From positions 20,388,921-20,452,920 of the forward strand of contig CM033745.1 in assembly GCA_019671005.1 (NCBI GenBank): DNA of 64,000 bases, written 5' to 3'. The notes beneath the pieces are model-generated. The model had not been told where the DNA came from and made no database searches. It saw only the letters and a program-made list of their open reading frames with translations. The position numbers were made by a program, and so were the translations under genes. This DNA comes from Hibiscus mutabilis (Eukaryota; Streptophyta; Magnoliopsida; Malvales; Malvaceae). Each line of letters opens with the position of its first letter. Positions within the stretch are counted from its first letter, which is position 1. Below are positions 10,690-23,333 of the stretch, in pieces.

Positions 10690-11480
10690 AAAAAAGGTGC
10701 TTAATTTATATTTATTTTTGGTTTGGTGCCTGATATTTTTTTTAGTCCACTTTGGTATCTAACGTTTTATTTCGTAACTCAAATTAAAATCTTTCGTCAA
10801 CAGCCATTAAAAATTTTCGTTAACCAATAAAAATGCGACACGTGGCATATTCTGGATATTTTTTATTTTTATTTTTCTAAAAATCAGAAAAATCTTTAAA
10901 TTTATAAAAAAACCTAAAATTTTTAATTTCTCTAAAACCCCTAAATCCGAACCCTAGAACCCTAAATCCATCCCCTCTCATCACCGATTCAACCACCACC
11001 GGTCACCTTTGCCTTCTTCGGTCCCCACGACCGAAAGCCCTATGATTCTGTCGTCGAAAACTGGTGAATGAACCGTCGATTGCTCCGTCGACGAACATCC
11101 AAAAATGAAGAAAAAAGAAACCGTTGAACTTCGAATCGACAACTAGAGTGTGAGGGATGTTGAACGGTGAGGTGCCCGATGCTTCAGTGATGAATGGTGA
11201 ACCGCCGGCGTGTGGGGGATGTCGGGCGGTGAGGGAGATGTGATTTGAGAGTTTGTTTGAAAGAAATTAAAACTTTATATTGTTTTTAAGAAGTATATAA
11301 TTTTTAAGTAATTTAAAAATTAAATAAATATATAAAATAGGTCAGTGTCACGTTATAATTGGTCGGCCGTTGACGAAAAAATCCAATCTAAATTACGAAA
11401 CGAAACGTTAGACACCAAAATAAACAAAAAAATATTAAACATTAAACTGGAAAAAAATATAGATTAACTATCCTTTTAAC
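10690..11480. mobile_element. MULE-like element with long terminal inverted repeats
   Basis: The left end (about 10700-10800: TTTGGTATCTAACGTTTTAT, then CGTCAAC) and the reverse complement of the right end (about 11370-11475: TTTGGTGTCTAACGTTTCGT, then CGTCAAC) match imperfectly over roughly 100 bases. The core (10925-11230) is distinctly more GC-rich and looks gene-derived: AACCCTAGAACCCTAAATCC is followed by a run rich in CCACCACCGG and CGACGAAC. No transposase is present, so it would be non-autonomous, possibly a Pack-MULE. Exact ends and the expected target duplication were not resolved. Confidence 0.6.
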
Positions 11481-12529
11481 TATTAAACCTTTGAAATAAT
11501 CATAATGAATATGTTGGAGATTTCTTGATGTCTTATCCCGTTAAATGCTCCCCCACATCCCCCGCCCCAGTTTTATGACAATACTTACATTGTGAGCTTT
11601 GGCGGCGTTACAAAGAGACAGGTAAAAGAGATTAACTTTGATTGATTCTCTTTGTTTAATCTGTTCTTATTTCTTTGGATAGAAATAAACTGTGGATAGA
11701 AATCCTCTTATTTCTTTTCGGTATTTTTATTTATGCTTCATATTAAAAATTAAGTTTACGATTTAGGGTTTAAGGGTAGAGTTTATGATTAGAGTTTAGG
11801 AAATTTGAGGTAAAGTATATTTTTTAGGTATAGGATTTAGGATTTAGGGTTAAAGCTTAGAATTTAATTTTTTAGTATTTTTTGTGTTGGGGCATAAAAA
11901 GAGGCACCAAAAAAGTAGAAGATTTTTATCCGTAAACTGTAGGCCTTTTTTAGCTATAAAAAGTTTTTTGTCTTTGAATCATTTTACCTTATATATATAT
12001 ATGACACCTTCTAAAATAAATTAAAAACAATGTAAAAAAGAAATTTATGTAAGAATTATTTTTACAATAATTTATTTAAAAGTTAAGGATACATATAAAA
12101 TGATAAATTGATAAAGTAACTTTAATAAGTTAGATTACAATAAGTTGATGCTATGATCAAAGAAGGTTGTAAAGAGATTTAAATCAGTCAACAAAGCTAA
12201 ATAAGTATATGCTATTAGTGTAGTTTTAGAGTTAAAATATGTTGGAATTTAATGTTAAACAATTAAGTGTTAAGATTCACTAATTGACCAAGCTTGAGGT
12301 GGAGATGACAAAATATAGAAGAATATGCACACCAAGCCATTTTTGGAATGAAGACTAGGATTTCTGAGGGTAATAGTTGTCATTTTTTCAACCAAGCTTT
12401 TTCACCTCAACTTCCAGAAAAACTAGCTTTTTCGTTTGAGCCATAACTCACTTTTCAAACGATTTTATCATTCAAAAGTTGAAGGCATAATAGATTTTTG
12501 CCCTTCAAATGTTTAATCCTAACGTTGTT
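11481..12529 (+). other. Unassigned AT-rich DNA
   Basis: Contains repeated GATTTAGGGTTTA / TAGAGTTTAGG words (11760-11860), a short (TA)n run near 11990, and no open frame of note. It is the left target sequence of element C; its continuation is at 54151. Confidence 0.5.
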
Positions 12530-15020
12530 TGTAATGACCTGGATTTTCGAGTCAATGATTAGACATTGACCCGGGTTATGGACCTTAATGTTGGATGGAG
12601 TAATTGGACCTTTTGGGCCAAGTTTGGGTCTTGTTGAATGAGTTTTGAGTCTTGTGGGTTTGTAAAGTGACAGTTTTGTAAATGAGAGGAAGTTGGGGGT
12701 TTTATGATGTGATTAAACCCTTTTTAATTTAAATTGGATGATCTCCCCTTATTTGGTTGGTTTTTCACGTGGGTGAGTAAAAGGGGAGACAAGAAAGCCT
12801 TTTGGGAGATCACTCTTTTCCCTTCTTTTCTCCTACACCATTTTATATTTCTCCAAGCTTGGATTTCTATACCAAAGCTCAAATCTTTACTTACGAAGAG
12901 TTGATTTCGAGATTTGTGAGTGAAGGAGAAATTGATCACCATTCCAAGAGCTTATTTAAAGTGGTTTTCTCTTTTTTAAGAATAAGACAAAGGTGTTGGG
13001 GTTATTCAAGTTGGAGCCAAAGAGAAGAAGTTGGTGTTTTTGAGTATTTGACACAAATCCAGGTTAGTTGCAAAAAAAAGTCAGTACATTTATGACTCCC
13101 TTGATTTTTTAATATCCTAAAGTAATTGTCTTGCTTGATTTTATGGTTGAAGATTGCTAGTTGGGTGTTTTAGTAGCTTAAAGCCCATTAATGGTGAATT
13201 TTAGTTTAGTTGTTAATAGGGTGTAAAAAGGGTAACAAACCACTCTAATTAACTCTTATAAGATGTAGAATTAATTTAAGGGGTTAATGGTTACATTTTG
13301 GGGGCTTGGGAAGTGATTTCTAGAGCCTTGGAAGCCATTTTGGGCTTTAGTATCGGTACACAAGAAGCCCGTATCAATACGCCGTGTTATATATGATGAA
13401 CACATGCGAGTTTTAAAGGGGGTATCAATACGCCTAATGAGGGTATCGATACCCATTGTTCCATTGAATTTCCAATATCTTAAAATGGTATCAGTACGCT
13501 TTGAGTCATACCGATACATAGAGTGTATCGGTGTGTGGGCTTTGTTTATCGGTACGGGGTCAACAGTTAACCCCTTCATGAGAAGCTGAGTATCGGTCAC
13601 ATGGGGTGGGTATCGGTACCCAGATAGGCGTATTGATACTCGATGTTGGGTATCGGTACCCACTGGGCAATCTGCCCAAAAAAATACATTTTGAGTTCAG
13701 GGGGGCTTAATTCGAAGACTAAGGCCTAATGGGCTTTTAATGTGATAAAATAAATAATAAAACTGAGAAACTGGGTTTTAATCCTCACATATGAGAGTAA
13801 CGTGTAATAACTTGGTAAATGATGACTCGACATAACCGTGATGGTTAATGTCATACCTTGGGCCATTATTGATGGCTTGGCTTGGTGCCACTTACCTCTT
13901 GGTGAGGTCTACGAATGCTCGGGGGGTATTTATTATCTTATGATTATGGAAAAAGAATCTGGATGTCCTAGAGTCAGTATTATAGTACTTATACAAGGGG
14001 ATGTGTACTTTGGGCTGAATGATATGGGTATGGTTAGAAACCTATCTGTGGCTATGGTGATCTGGATAAGGTAATTAACTCGATAGGCTACGTGAACTCG
14101 AGTAACCTAGTTGGATGAGTGACCTCAGGTAAAGACTACTTGTGGCTAATGTGATCCAAGTATGTCTAGGACGTATCCGTTGCTATAGTGATCCAGATAG
14201 GTTTCATTAACTCGACGACTGTGTGAGCACGGGTAACTCGACAGCTTTGTGAGAACGGGTATGGCATGTATGTTGATGATTTATAAATGTATTTATGTAT
14301 GTTGTGTGGTTTCTATAGATTGATAACTTATGCACCATATGGCTGAGTAATCAGGGTATGGCATATATTAACTCGATGGGCTCGTGAGCTCGAGTATCTC
14401 GATGGGCTATGTGACCTCGAGTATGGCAAAGCATGTGGAACTTGCATGACTTCTTTTGAACTTGTTGATGCCTTGAGATAGGTGATCTAAGAACTCTAGC
14501 TAGTGTAGGCTAGATGATATCTCATAGATAGTGAAAGCCTTATCTATGCTCTCTTGACTATATTTATCTTACATGCTTATTTTATGATAATCATGAATTA
14601 TGGTAGAGTAGAAATGTACCACTAAGCTTTGTTACCTTAGCATGTGGATGTGTGGGTTTTTCGTCCGTAGATTGACATGTCATCTCTTGGAAGAGGCACA
14701 TCGAGGAAGATTTCCTTGCACCGTGTTCTCTTCAGAGTACATTAGTTGTTATTTTAGTTTGGGCTAATGTATTCATAGGACATTACCACTATTGAGTCTG
14801 TAACTCTAATTGAAATATTATTTTGGTTTACGGTGTCTTAAACTTGAAGCTCATGTTTTGTAAACTTATTTAAATGCTTATTTACTTTAATGGATTTATG
14901 GATGTTTAATGCTTTTAAATGGTGGCTAAACTTATGGTTTTAAATTTAGAATTTGATGGGTCGGTTTTTGGGTAACCTGAATATAATACTTCAGATCCGG
15001 ATCCAAATCGAGTTGTTACA
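12530..15020 (+). repeat. 5' LTR of C (2491 bp)
   Basis: It runs from TGTAATGACC to GAGTTGTTACA and pairs with 23334-23502 plus 51774-54150. It holds a cluster of GTATCGGTACCC-like words (13345-13665) and a block of degenerate repeats on ACTCGAYGGCTGTGTGAGCACGGG (14060-14420). An apparent 97-codon frame at 12802-13095 is LTR sequence repeated in changed form in the 3' LTR, and is not treated as a gene. Confidence 0.85.
13345..13665 (+). repeat. GTATCGGTACC motif cluster in C 5' LTR
   Basis: About twelve copies of GTATCRRTAC variants fall within 320 bases. They include the perfect palindrome GGTATCGATACC (about 13440-13451) and GGGTATCGGTACCC twice (about 13607 and 13647). Spacing is irregular, so this is not a simple tandem array. 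The same cluster is present at 52440-52755 in the other LTR. Confidence 0.75.
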
Positions 15021-15023
15021 ATA

Positions 15024-15035
15024 ATGGTATTAGAG
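15024..15035 (+). other. Primer-binding site of C (tRNA-Met type)
   Basis: TGGTATTAGAGC begins three bases after the LTR end. It differs by one base from TGGTATCAGAGC, the site complementary to initiator tRNA-Met that many plant retroelements use for minus-strand priming. Confidence 0.8.
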
Positions 15036-15190
15036 CTTAGGTTTAGTAGGTTCTAGGAAACCTTGGGGTGGTTTAGAGGTCGTGGTAAGGTGTCTAGTGA
15101 ATACAAGTCCCTAAAGTTAAGTTGTACTCTTCCAAGACAGGGAATCTTGATGATGCTACCTTGTTTCCTTGTGCTTTCAGAAAAAGCTTG

Positions 15191-15377
15191 ATGGCAAGTG
15201 ATGCCAAACGCAACCATGAAAGTTGTGAAGAGAGCCATGTCTCTCAAGAGGAAGACTTCGGTAAGGAGTTTGTCCCAGATGTTGGGGACACAAGCCTTTC
15301 AGAGGTCCCAAAAGTGGAGGGGCGATCCACCACCATGATCTTACCTCTACTCTCTTGCAAGTGGTGCAAGCTATCTA
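15191..15377 (+). pseudogene. Gag of C, N-terminal piece
   Basis: The frame starts with an ATG at 15191 (MASDAKRNHESCEESH) and runs 62 codons to the insertion point of B, where ATCTA/ATCTT flank the insert. Reading resumes at 20405. The N-terminal part has no recognisable domain; the identification comes from its place after the PBS and from the capsid signature beyond B. Confidence 0.65.
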
Positions 15378-18300
15378 TGTAAAACCCTAACCCGACTTAA
15401 GAGTAAACTAAATTAGGAAGTGTTTCAAAACAAACAAGGAATAACTTAACACATGTAATTCCTGATTTCGAAACACCAAGAGTAATACAAAGACAATATT
15501 AAACTTCAAATTACTCAAATTTGGTAACAACTTTAAATCTTAACTCAAGATACCTTATAAAGGTACAAGAACACAACTTACTCATCAAGCATTGGATTAA
15601 GATCTTTCATTTTATAAGCATTCGACATCTTTTACCTCTTAAATACATTCATCCATTTATTAACAAAGGTGAGTTTAACTTCGATTTAAAACATCTAAAG
15701 CTCATATTAAAATAGGCCAACTAGATTAAACCAATTCATTCATTAGTGAGACATCTTATAACCCTTAGCTTATTAAAGCATCTTTGTTAACCCATACCAT
15801 TTTGATCGAACTATGTATATAGGTGTCCTACCATTCATTCATGATCTTACTTCATTTGAACATTACAATTATAATAACTTAGTCAACAAGTAGGCATTCA
15901 AATATAATTCTAGCTTAGCTTAGCTATCAAATGACTCTTCAATTACCGTATTAAACTAAACTAAGCCAACAAGCAACCAAAAAGCATAATAGGCCATCAC
16001 AAATATTGATAACCACTTAAGAGACTTATCCAATTTCTCATTCAATAATTAACTAAATGCATTATGCATAACCAATGATCATGTGCCACCATCTAGGATT
16101 GCTTTAAGGAAATACAAGACATGCAATCTTTCATGTTTGTCCAAAAAATAACATAGTTAACCATTAATAAGTATGATTACTTAGTGAGGTAGTTTAAAGC
16201 AACTAAATCATGGAACAATAATCCATCCTTTCACTTACATCTATTAATCATGTACATATAATTCTAAGCTTGGACAATAAATTAACCATTCCGGACAAGA
16301 CCTCCAATCAAGTATTACAATACATAGATGATTCCAAAGGCATGTTCATATATACATATAGTTTATATAGCATAACTATTTACCCAATTAGATACTCCAA
16401 GGAGTTACTTGCTATAAATCATTATGTTTATTATTTAACTTATAAACTTTCGTGGTTTCTTTTATCATAGCCTTGTGATTCAAGCAACCTATTTCACTTG
16501 TATATCTTTTGTTTAAAACATACATAGTACCATTAATCCATAGGCATACATTTATATATATATATATATAAAAACAGTCCAAAATGTACTTGTTTATATA
16601 AGTATACGTATCCAAAGGATTCCTTAAATCATGTATATACTAATATAGGTTCAAAACAGTCCAATAAATACTTGTATTCATTCAAAGCAGTCCTTAAATC
16701 ATGAGTATACATATATATGTTCAAAACAGTCCAAGACATGGTTGGATTTAGTCAAAATAGTCTTAAATCATGAGTATACATATATATGTTTAAATCAGTC
16801 CAAGACATAGTCAGATTCATTCAAAACAGTCCTTGAATCTTAAGTATACATATATATATATGTTCAAAATAGTCCAAGACATAATTGGCTTCATTCAAAA
16901 CAGTCCTTAAATCATGAGCATACATATATATGTTCAAAACAGTCCAAGACATAGTTGGGTTTATTCAAAAAAGTCCTCAAATCTTGAGTATACATATATA
17001 TGTTCAAAACAGTCCAAGACATAGTTGGATTCATTCAAAACAGTCCTCAAATCTTGAATATACATATATATGTTCAAAACAATCCAAGACATAGTTGGAT
17101 TCATTCAAAAAATCCTTAAATCTTGAGTATACATATATATGTTCAAAACAGTCCAAGACCTAGTTGGATTCATTCAAAACAGTCCTTAAATCTTGAGTAT
17201 TCATATATATGTTCAAATCAGTCCAAGACATAGTTGGATTCATTCAAAACAGTTCTTAAATCTTAAGTATACATATATATGTTCAAAATAGTCCAAGACA
17301 TAGTTGGATTCATTCAAAACAGTCATTAAATCTTAAGTATACATATATATGTTCAAAACAGTTCAAGACAGAGTCGGATTCATTCAAAACATTCCTTAAA
17401 TCTTGAGTATTCATATATATGTTCAAATCACTCCAAGACATAGTGGGATTCATTCAAAACAATCCTTAAATCTTAAGTATAAATATATATGTTCAAAACA
17501 GTCCTTAAATCTTAAGTATACATATATATGTTCAAAATAGTCCAAGACATAGTTGGATTCATTCAAAATAGTCCAAAATTCATGCATGACTATTCACAAT
17601 AAAATCAAAAGGAATCTACCTGATTTTTAATTCACATTTAAGCAACAAGTTATCATTCATGTTATTCTATCTTAGCCCTTATCTATACGAAAATAATACA
17701 AGTTTTGAATAAGCAAGTGTTGTTTGTTAATCAAGCAAGGTATGGTTTATTAATTAAACATATTAATTTGTAAGTTATAGGTATATACTTGGTATGGTAG
17801 CTTAAAGTAATCAATATGCAAAAATGAATCAACCAAACCAATCATCCAAGAATACATCATAACCATGCAAGGCTCTAATTTGAAATAAACTAGTCATTTG
17901 ACTAATGACATTCGAACAAGACATGTCATTTCATACTCTAAATTATAAAAGGATCATATAAATGGTCATTATCTATCAAGCGAGATATTATACATAGCAT
18001 TTCATAAATATATTTTACTTTGGTCATTTCTTATTAATAAAGTTATCAACATAACATATTATGAACATGTTACTAATCATGTAAGCTTATAAACATAACA
18101 TATCAAAAGCATATATTTCTTGTCTTATATGTTACCAAGATAATTAATCGGTTGGGTTTGCAACTTTCATTGTTTTGTTTTTAACATAGCTTTGAGAATC
18201 AAGTAACAACCTAGGTACACGAATGCCCAACCAACTGTCGCCAAATAAAGTGGTACTCGCAGTACCGGTCAATCCCTTATACTGTCGCCAAGTGACCACA

Positions 18301-20399
18301 ACACTTCCCTCCTATTGTCGCCAAATAAAGACCGTAGTCTACCCTAAACACGAGCTCTATGGACTCTATCGCATGCCAACTATACCTATGACTGACTCGA
18401 AACCAAGGGTTTCTCATAATTTTATCTTGCCAGAATCAAGGTTGGGCTTAACTCCTTATTCATAATATCATGAACTTGTCATATTCTTATCAAGAATGAA
18501 CATTGCTCCATATTCTTACTATCATGCCATCAAGGCTTTAATCTTATTCTTATCATATTAGAGATAAACTGAGCAAAGCTCCTTATTTAGACCATTGAAT
18601 GAGCATAACATATTACAATCTCAACAAGCACACACAAGGTTTATTAAAAGTTCTCAATTTACCATTCATTTCTTATTCGAATGATAGCATTGCAAGATTT
18701 CTCATTCAACACACATAGATCTAACTATAAGAATCTCATTGAATCAAACATTTCATAGCAAAACACATCCAATAATTAGGTACTCACCTAGGATCCAAGC
18801 TTGCTTATGCTCATCATAATTTAGAACAAAATAATGTAATTAAATTGACAAGAAATGCTCGGGAAGGTTTTAGCCTATCCCAAGACTTTAAACTACACTC
18901 ACTGGTTAATCCAAGCTAGTTCCATCCTTGAATCATGATCCCTTTTTGTCTATCCAAATTTGATCCACTTTAATCCTTAGTTCTTTAATTCCCACTTGGC
19001 CTAAATGCAACAAGGAGTATAATCATGCATTATAATAATTCTTAACAACCATTCACATATGGATTACATTAATTTCACACAAATCAATCCATTATTCTTC
19101 ATATCGATCCAAAACAGTCCCAATTGTCTACAGTTTAACATATATACATCACAAAACAGTCCACCAACATATATATCAAAGCAATACAGTCCCTAACATA
19201 CATATTTTCTTATATATACTAACAAAGTAGGGCACTTACTTTTATATCAATGCAAAACAGTCCCAAATGTGTTCTTATACTTTCAAATTAGTCCCCTACT
19301 CTTGCATAAACATTTTTATATCTCAAAACAGTCCTAATTCACATATATACTTATACATATACATATTCAAACAGTCTATCATGTGTCATAGGTACAAAAA
19401 ACATTCCTAATCATACATATTTTCATAACTATGCACCAAAATAGTCCATATATAACCTTGAGGACCCCTTATACTTGCAAGACATCCCCTCCCTTTATTT
19501 TTATCAATTAAAAATAGTTTATTAAGTTTTCATATGTGCACAAAACAGAGAATTTACACATATGCGCATATTTATATATTTGAACAACCCATCAAGTTTG
19601 TATACACATCTAAATGAAACCACCCATCAATCGAGCATTATATTTTCACCATTATAAATATTTTACTAACATGAATTGGCCTACAACAGCCCTAATAGCA
19701 CATGGTTCGAATAATTCTTAACTCAATTCTTTTAACAAAATTTGAGTTCTAAACCAACAACATGTCTTTCAACACTAAATTTGCAAATTTTCAAAGGTAT
19801 AGGGATTTAAGCACACACATGTATATACATATATCATTCGATCAAAGCAATAAGTTCATAAACATAAGCTTAATTTTCCATTGATTCAAACAGAAACATA
19901 ATCCATGGAAAAGTTGAAATTAAGTCCTAAGACAACTCTAAATTAAGAGATAAAATGATGCTTACATCTTCTCTTTTTTACTCAAAAGAGAATTCAAAAA
20001 GCCTTCAACAAACAAACTTAAATCCTCAAGCTTTCTATGGCAATTTACTCTCTCACTCCCACTCTCCAATGGCTTTGGCAAAATGGGAGGAAGAAGGAGA
20101 TGATAACCAAATTTTTGGTTATCATCCACCTAAGCTAAAACCCCATTTCCTTTTCCTTTCCCCATTTGTTTTATCCATATATGACACATGTATGAGTCCT
20201 TAACTTCTTTGGAGATTTACATACAATTCTTTAATCAAACAAAACCCTCAATTTGATCCTTTCAAAAATAATTATGATATTATACAAACATCATAATTTG
20301 GTCCTTAACTCATTCACATTAGATTAAATATATCCTTAATCTAATTGAGACACAATTAAAGTTGTAACAAACTTCTAGGCTATTTTTTGGGATGTTATA
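15378..20399 (-). mobile_element. Inverted solo LTR B (5022 bp) with minisatellite, inserted in C gag
   Basis: On the minus strand it starts TATAACATCCCAAAAAATAG and ends GGTTAGGGTTTTACA. The flanks ATCTA (15373-15377) and ATCTT (20400-20404) are a 5-bp duplication with one change. It is collinear with A in the opposite orientation: the end blocks match, and so does the block at 18223-18470 against 25285-25480. No coding domain, PBS or second LTR was seen. Its larger size relative to A is partly due to the 70-bp tandem array. The apparent 80-codon frame at 18223-18465 lies in this LTR block. Confidence 0.8.
16640..17580 (-). repeat. 70-bp minisatellite inside LTR B (about 13 copies)
   Basis: On the plus strand each unit reads TTCAAAACAGTCCAAGACAT, then AGTTGGATTC, then a second TTCAAAACAGTCC, then TTAAATCTTGAGTATACATATATATG. 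Each unit thus has two half-units opening with the same 13-base word. Copies differ by a few substitutions and small deletions. Scattered AAAACAGTCC words continue at 19100-19450 in B, and as GGGACTGTTTTG words in A (24380-24680). Confidence 0.9.
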
Positions 20400-20404
20400 A
20401 TCTT

Positions 20405-21260
20405 GAGGAAATCTGAGATGCCTCATAAGACCCCTGTTGAGAGGCTTCACCATTTTGGGCCAAAAGATTTTGAAGGTTTGGATGAGGATGACCCAATCAA
20501 GGCTGACCAGTGGTTAAAAGGCACTTAGAGGATTCTAAGATAGGTGAGAGAGAGCCCAAAGGATGACCTTGATTGCATTGTCTCCCTTCTTAAGGGTAAT
20601 GCACATAAGTGGTAGGAGACTATTGAGTTGGGACTACAACCTGCACACCCTACATGGGACATCTTCTTGGATGAGTTCAGGAAGAAGTACATTAGTGAGG
20701 TTCACATGGATGAGATAAGATATCAGTTATTACATTTAGTTCAAGGGGACCGAACAGTGTTTGAGTATGAGCAAGATTTTCTATGGTTGAGTCATTATGC
20801 CCCAAAGTTAGTTTCCACCGAGGATTTGAGGTGTAAAAGGTTCAGACATGGGTTAAAGGTTTATCTTCAAATACACATGATAGCTGGTCCACTTGGGATA
20901 TTCTCTAAACTAGCCAATTGTGCGAAGACACTTTAACGACTTCAAGTTTCAGCATTGAGTCAAGTTGAGGACACTAAAGGCTTTGTAGTGGGGACACAAG
21001 ATTTCATAAGTCCTTTACCGGCTCCATCTAAGAGTTTTCATGATCCGAGTAGTTCGAAGATAGTTACTTCAAATCAGTTACCGAGGGTTCGTAGGGATTC
21101 TTTGAAGCCTGCTTCTGTGGGGAGTACTAATGGTTCAACTAGAGTGTCACTTCCACTAGCTTGGAGCATTGTGGTCGACATCATCTTGGGATGTACTTCT
21201 TGCTCTAGAAGGTTTGCTATAGGTGTCGGGCACTAGGTCATATGGCGAAGAACTACCTAG
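20405..21260 (+). pseudogene. Gag of C, capsid and zinc-knuckle piece
   Basis: It continues with a Gypsy gag capsid: HHFGPKDFEGLDEDDPIKAD, a stop where a glutamate codon is expected (about 20527), another where tryptophan is expected (TAG, about 20614), then HPTWDIFLDEFRKKYI and LVQGDRTVFEYEQDF. A linker follows to a zinc knuckle reading CYRCRALGHMAKNY (about 21210-21255), whose last cysteine has become tyrosine. This is a retroelement nucleocapsid domain, now inactive. Confidence 0.8.
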
Positions 21261-23320
21261 TTATGGATGATGGTATACGTGTTCAGTCTCAGAGGTTAAC
21301 TTCTTCTTGGCATGGTTAGAGTTTCGTTAGAGGTAGTGCTAGAGCATCATCTGGGTATCAGGATAGACGTCCTGTGAGATCCACCGTCAAAGTTGACGAT
21401 CAAGATTTTGCTAGACAGTCTGCCGTTCAGGCCAGGGAGGACAACTTTGCCACCGATGATATGTCAGGTACCTATGTTCCATTTTGGTTTTCAGTTGTTG
21501 CATTGATGGAAATTTGATCTCCGTTTATAATGGTTTTGGTTCTTGTTGGATAAGTGTTGTGTTAAGATCTATAGGTTGATGTTGGTTTGTTTAGCTTGTC
21601 AATTTTGTAAGTTCTTACAGATGATATGTTTACCGTGGCTGGTAAGTGGGGATTGAGAGTATCAGTCTCTGTAGACTTGTTAGATTTACTCTCTCTCCCT
21701 AGTTGGTAGATGTTACTCTTGGTGTAGGTTTTTCGTGTAATTTTGATATATGATTTGGTTTTCAAGCGAGAGTCTCAAAGTTTTGGGGTTCGAGATAAAC
21801 CAAGTTATTGGTAGTGGACGCGATGAACCATTGTCCTCTAGCACGAAAGCTGTATTCTTATGACGTTTGTCCAAGAGGGTATTGTAGGTTGCAAGAAAAT
21901 CTTAGCCCACACTGGATACGAGAGTTGATAGTCCAAAACATTAAAGTCACAGATGTTTTTGAGAGTGTTGGAGTGTTTTTTGGAGAAGGAGCAGGCTTAC
22001 TTTCGATCGTGGATTAGAACCCACAATAGAGGTAATGTCGAGTTTGGTGTTGGTGTTCATCAACTTGTTGTATGGCACCGAACAAACTTCTTGAGTGGGA
22101 ACTCATTTATGAAAATGAGGTGTTGTCGCCAAATGGTTTACCTCGGGACATGCCTATGTTGGTATAGCAAAGAGTGGTGGTGTTAGAGGATGTGAGTAGA
22201 GGTATTACGGTGAAGGACCGTTACCGTTTCCCCAGGGTTCTCAATCTTGAAATTGGTTGAAGAGTTTTGAGGCTTTCGTATGATCGTTTAGGATTTGAGT
22301 ATCAAAAGTCAAAGGTTAAAGAGGGGTCGGGTTAAAAGATTTGGATTTTTTTTGTGATGAGTGGACCATAAGGGCAAGTTGTGAAGTGGTTTGGACTCAT
22401 GAGTATGTTGTTCTAATCTTGAGTTTGATGATTTGAGTGGTTTCTCTATCGAGTTTTTGAGATGGATTGTCTACATATATGGTAAAACAGTGAAAATTTT
22501 ATTAGAGTTGCACAGCGAAAGTATGGTTTAACGGCTATGGTTATGTGGAAATGGGATTCTTGTGTTGCAACAGATCTAGTTGGAAGAACCGTTGGAAAAT
22601 CCTTGAAGGCTTGTTAGAGTTTCAGTACAATTGTTCGTTGGAATTAAGTGGTTGGGTTGAACAAACTATTCGAAGAGTCCGTAAGCAGTAACAATTATCT
22701 TTTGGAATCAAGTGGCTCGATTAGTGAAACTGCATGATCATGAGTAGCTTACGTTCGAGTTGTGCAAGATTCTAGTTAGGTGAAGTGCTAAGTCTCGTAT
22801 TGGCTAGCCAAGTCAGAAAAAAGGTTGTTAATTCAAGATAGATTGATGGTAAAGTTCAGTTGTCAGAGTTTCGCATGCTTTGAAATGTTTGATCATGGTT
22901 TCGATGATAAACAAAGAAATGTTCCTAGTTGTATACCTTCGTGGAGGTTTCATGTTCTGAACACATATGAGGGTTAACTTTAAGAGTTTTGAATCGTGGA
23001 TGATGATCGAAAGGTTGGTTAACCAAGATGAACCTCATCTGAAGTGATTTCTTGAGTTGATGTTTAGACAAGATCGTTTGAGATTAGCATATGTTGTTTT
23101 GCTTTAGAGTTTGATGTAAGTGTTGTTCTATGGCTGAAAATGAATTTTTGGGGATTCGTCAGATAGGTGTTGAGGAGTTCAGTGTTATGAGTTTTGGCTA
23201 AGAAAGTTTTGAGGAAGAATCTTCAATTTGAGGTGAGTTTTTGTGAATTGTGTTTTGGTTGGATCCGAGATGGTTACATCTCCCCATTCGTTTAAATTTT
23301 AGGGACAAAATTTCTTTTTT
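21261..23320 (+). other. Decayed internal region of C, pol not recognisable
   Basis: About 2 kb separates the gag from the purine tract; a Tekay-like pol would need more than twice that. Stops occur in all frames. Short stretches such as VEFGVGVHQL (near 22040) faintly recall the protease-RT linker of this lineage, but I cannot place RT, RNase H, integrase or a chromodomain. Large deletions followed by decay is the simplest reading. Confidence 0.5.
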
Positions 23321-23332
23321 AGGAGGAGAGAG
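23321..23332 (+). other. Polypurine tract of C
   Basis: AGGAGGAGAGAG lies one base before the 3' LTR and is preceded by AGGGACAAAATTTC, a wording characteristic of the 3' end of Tekay/Del-type internal regions. It would prime plus-strand synthesis. Confidence 0.8.
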
Positions 23333-23333
23333 T

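Noticed and set aside
10452..10691. 79-codon minus-strand frame
   Set aside because: No recognisable domain, AT-rich DNA, and it runs into the edge of the inverted-repeat element.
13271..13663. Minus-strand 130-codon frame with repeated DTQ/RYP units
   Set aside because: Created by the GTATCGGTACC word cluster in the C LTR; the matching LTR at 52361-52546 does not keep it open over the same length.
16640..17580. CRISPR-like regular repeats
   Set aside because: Plant nuclear minisatellite with contiguous diverging 70-bp units and no unique spacers.
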